Part shown: positions 5,433 through 7,047 of the stretch, in pieces
Layout: every line of letters starts with the position of its first letter
Position numbering within the stretch: the stretch's first letter is position 1
Source of the DNA: an uncultured Alphaproteobacteria bacterium
Lineage (GTDB): Bacteria > Pseudomonadota > Alphaproteobacteria > Micropepsales > Micropepsaceae
Length of the DNA: 7,047 nt
Assembly (NCBI GenBank): GCA_937942205.1
Contig: CALDFO010000134.1
Coordinates: forward strand, 1-7,047
Direction of reading: 5' to 3'
Notes under the pieces: model-generated
What the model saw: only the letters and a program-made list of their open reading frames with translations
Told to the model about the DNA's origin: nothing
Database searches by the model: none
Made by a program: the position numbers and the translations under genes

Positions 5433-5995
5433 ACCTGCGTCAGGAACCAGATGCGCGTCTCGCCATAGTCGCGGGCATCGAGCAATTCATAGCCGGGATG
5501 CTCCACGGTTTCGGCGGCGTCGGTTTCCGCCACCAGCAGCGCGCCGGGCGCCAGCCAGCCGCCGTCTTTCAGGCTTTGCAGGGCGGGCGGGATCAGGTTC
5601 TTGCGATAGGGCGGATCGAGGAACACCAGGTTGAACGGCCCGCCCGCGCTGGGGCCGATGGGGCCCAGGTCGGTGGCGTTGCGCCGCCAGATGCGGGTGG
5701 CCCCGGTCAGGCCCAGCGCCTCGACATTCTCGCGCTGCAGGGCGCGGGAGTCGGCATTGTCGTCCACCAGCAGGCACCAGCGCGCGCCGTGGCTGAGGGC
5801 CTCGATGCCCAGCGCGCCGGTGCCCGCGAACAGGTCGGCCACGGCGGCGTCCTCCAGCGAAAAGCCGATGCCGAAATCCTTGTGCAGCAGCATGTTGAAG
5901 ATCGCCTGGCGGGTGCGGTCGCTGGTGGGGCGCACACGGGTATCCTGCGGCACAATCAGCCGCCGCCCGCCCAGTTTGCCTCCGGTAATCCTCAT
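5429..5995 (-). CDS. rsmD: 16S rRNA (guanine(966)-N2)-methyltransferase RsmD
   Basis: Methylates N2 of G966 in 16S rRNA, using S-adenosylmethionine, during 30S assembly. The 188-residue product opens with the family hallmark MRITGGKLGGRRL, then RPTSDRTRQAIFNML (22-36). SAM motif I is DLFAGTGALGIEAL (54-67), and the amino-methyltransferase motif is LDPPY (126-130). A C-terminal GETRIWFL ends the fold. Length is normal for RsmD. The start at 5995 is favoured because the family begins at MRI-x-GG and AGGA lies seven bases upstream; an in-frame ATG at 6031 would add 12 atypical residues. The frame stays open much further upstream, but that part is antisense to the DsbD-like gene and is not real. 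It is divergent from that gene across 66 bases and convergent with the AT-rich orphan. Nothing appears missing. Confidence 0.97.
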   Translation of the reverse strand: MRITGGKLGGRRLIVPQDTRVRPTSDRTRQAIFNMLLHKDFGIGFSLEDAAVADLFAGTGALGIEALSHGARWCLLVDDNADSRALQRENVEALGLTGATRIWRRNATDLGPIGPSAGGPFNLVFLDPPYRKNLIPPALQSLKDGGWLAPGALLVAETDAAETVEHPGYELLDARDYGETRIWFLTQV

Positions 5996-6061
5996 GCTTT
6001 GGTCCTGTAATGCGTGCCGTAACTGGCGCATAGCATGGCGGCGGGCTATAGGGCAGGGGTG
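5996..6061. promoter_or_regulatory. Divergent rsmD / DsbD-like intergenic region
   Basis: The 66 bases must hold start signals for both genes. On the - strand AGGA (complement of 6003-6006) is the rsmD ribosome site, seven bases from its ATG. On the + strand AGGG (6050-6053) lies eight bases from ATG 6062, with AGGGG (6055-6059) closer. CTATAG (6046-6051) is the only TATA-like element and is palindromic, but no matching -35 box was found for either direction, so promoters are not assigned. Confidence 0.4.
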
Positions 6062-7047
6062 ATGAAACGTCTTCTTGTCTTGCTGGCTTTGCTGGTGGCC
6101 GCGCCCGCCCTGGCGCAGGCGCCCCAGAAAGTGCAGGCGCGGCTGGTGGCCGAGGCGACCGCCATCGCGCCGGGCGGCAGTATCGCCGTGGCGCTGGAAG
6201 AGAAGATCGCGCCGGGCTGGCACACCTATTGGAAAAATCCGGGCGATGCGGGCGCGCCCACCGAGATCGCCTGGACGCTGCCGCCCGGCTGGACGGCGGG
6301 CGATATCCAGTGGCCGCGGCCCAAGCGGCTGCCGGTCGGGCCGCTGATGGATTACGGCTATGAGGGCACGCCCTGGCTGCTGACCCGCATCGCCGCGCCC
6401 GCCGATGCCAAGCCGGGCGAGACGGTGACGCTGACGGCCCATGCGCAATGGCTGGTGTGCGAGAAGATCTGCATCCCGGAAGACACCACCCTGACATTGA
6501 CGCTGACGGTGGGCGAGGGGCGGCCCGATCCGGCGGTGGCCCAGGGCTTTGCCGAGGCGCGGGCGCTGCTGCCGGTGGCCTCGCCCTGGCCGATGGTGTT
6601 TGCGCCCAAATCCAATACTGGCGAGACGATCGACCTGTTCGTCGCCGCGCCGTCGCTGGCGGCGGCCAAACCGGCAGCGGTGGATTTCTTTCCCGCCACG
6701 CCGGGCATCATCAAGAACGCCGCGCCGCAGCGCGTGGGCTATGCGGAAGGTGGATTGGTGCTGCGGCTGGTGCCCGGCAAGAAGCCCGCCGACATGCTGG
6801 ACGGCGTGCTGGTGCTGACCTCGGCCTCCGATGGGTCGGTGCAGGCGCTGGAGGTCGCGGCGCGGCCGGGCGCGGTGCCGCCCGCCACCTTCGCCGCGAT
6901 GCCCGCCGAAGCCGGGGACCTGACGCTGTGGCTGGCGGTGCTGTTCGCGCTGCTGGGCGGATTGATCCTCAACATCATGCCCTGCGTGTTTCCGGTGCTG
7001 GCGATGAGGGCGTTGGCGCTGGCGCGGCACGGGCAAGAGGGGCGCGG
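6062..7047 (+). CDS. DsbD/ScsB-family thiol:disulfide interchange protein, N-terminal part
   Basis: The frame is open to the right edge; 328 residues are visible. The family carries electrons from cytoplasmic thioredoxin across the inner membrane to periplasmic thiol proteins. Seen here: a signal peptide (MKRLLVLLALLVAAPALA, cleavage after Ala18), then a DsbC/nDsbD-like domain (about 25-150). That domain has WHTYWKNPGDAGAPTEI (53-69), YGYEGTPWL and the redox-candidate pair Cys133/Cys137 in WLVCEKICIPED. A second, less conserved periplasmic stretch runs to about 285. The first transmembrane helix of the DsbD beta domain begins near 287 and contains LNIMPCVFPVLAMR with Cys308, the family's membrane cysteine. 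The long N-terminus fits the ScsB-like branch better than E. coli DsbD, so no symbol is given. The remaining helices and any thioredoxin domain lie outside. The ATG at 6062 is backed by AGGG upstream and a clean signal peptide. Confidence 0.92.
   Translation, partial: MKRLLVLLALLVAAPALAQAPQKVQARLVAEATAIAPGGSIAVALEEKIAPGWHTYWKNPGDAGAPTEIAWTLPPGWTAGDIQWPRPKRLPVGPLMDYGYEGTPWLLTRIAAPADAKPGETVTLTAHAQWLVCEKICIPEDTTLTLTLTVGEGRPDPAVAQGFAEARALLPVASPWPMVFAPKSNTGETIDLFVAAPSLAAAKPAAVDFFPATPGIIKNAAPQRVGYAEGGLVLRLVPGKKPADMLDGVLVLTSASDGSVQALEVAARPGAVPPATFAAMPAEAGDLTLWLAVLFALLGGLILNIMPCVFPVLAMRALALARHGQEGR

Noticed and set aside
6046..6051. CTATAG as a -10 box for the DsbD-like gene
   Set aside because: No acceptable -35 at 16-18 bases upstream, and it would give an almost leaderless message despite a usable ribosome site.
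5996..7036. Upstream extension of the rsmD frame giving a 535-residue - strand protein
   Set aside because: The extra part is low-complexity H/R/Q/G-rich sequence antisense to a clear DsbD/ScsB-like gene, and RsmD proteins start at MRI-x-GG.

Overview
The window is a GC-rich (roughly two-thirds G+C by eye) bacterial chromosome segment. Gene content and protein style point to an alphaproteobacterium: a glucose-6-phosphate isomerase, an endonuclease-type MutL, a PAS_5-family protein, RsmD, and a ScsB/DsbD-like protein with a long DsbC-like N-terminus. The genus cannot be fixed from the sequence; a Caulobacterales- or Rhizomicrobium-like organism is a guess.

Layout: (1) 1-2492, two housekeeping genes on the + strand: the C-terminal half of pgi, then mutL six bases later, in the same frame and probably on the same transcript. 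(2) 2599-3141, a small stand-alone PAS_5-type protein. (3) 3142-3231, a dense intergenic segment with a nested perfect stem-loop, a TTGACA box and two adjacent short palindromes. (4) 3232-5063, two tandem, overlapping, paralogous genes for exported proteins of unknown function. Each has a signal peptide, a TonB-box-like stretch at the mature N-terminus and six cysteines in matching order. The first carries a 15-bp tandem repeat inside its signal peptide. (5) 5064-5432, an AT-rich islet (about 42-44% G+C by hand count) with an 18-bp perfect dyad and a small orphan reading frame. (6) 5429-5995, rsmD on the - strand, sharing a TTAA with the end of the orphan so that the two stop codons overlap. 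(7) 6062-7047, the start of a divergent DsbD/ScsB-like gene that runs off the window.

How the genes relate: pgi (sugar phosphate isomerisation), mutL (mismatch repair) and rsmD (16S rRNA methylation) are unrelated core functions. The stretch between mutL and rsmD looks like accessory, lineage-restricted content. The strongest candidate for something undescribed is the tandem pair of exported six-cysteine proteins with TonB-box-like N-termini, together with the palindromic control region before them. The nearby periplasmic thiol-redox gene makes disulfide chemistry a reasonable but unproven link. I found no RNA genes, CRISPR arrays, insertion sequences, origins or attachment sites.
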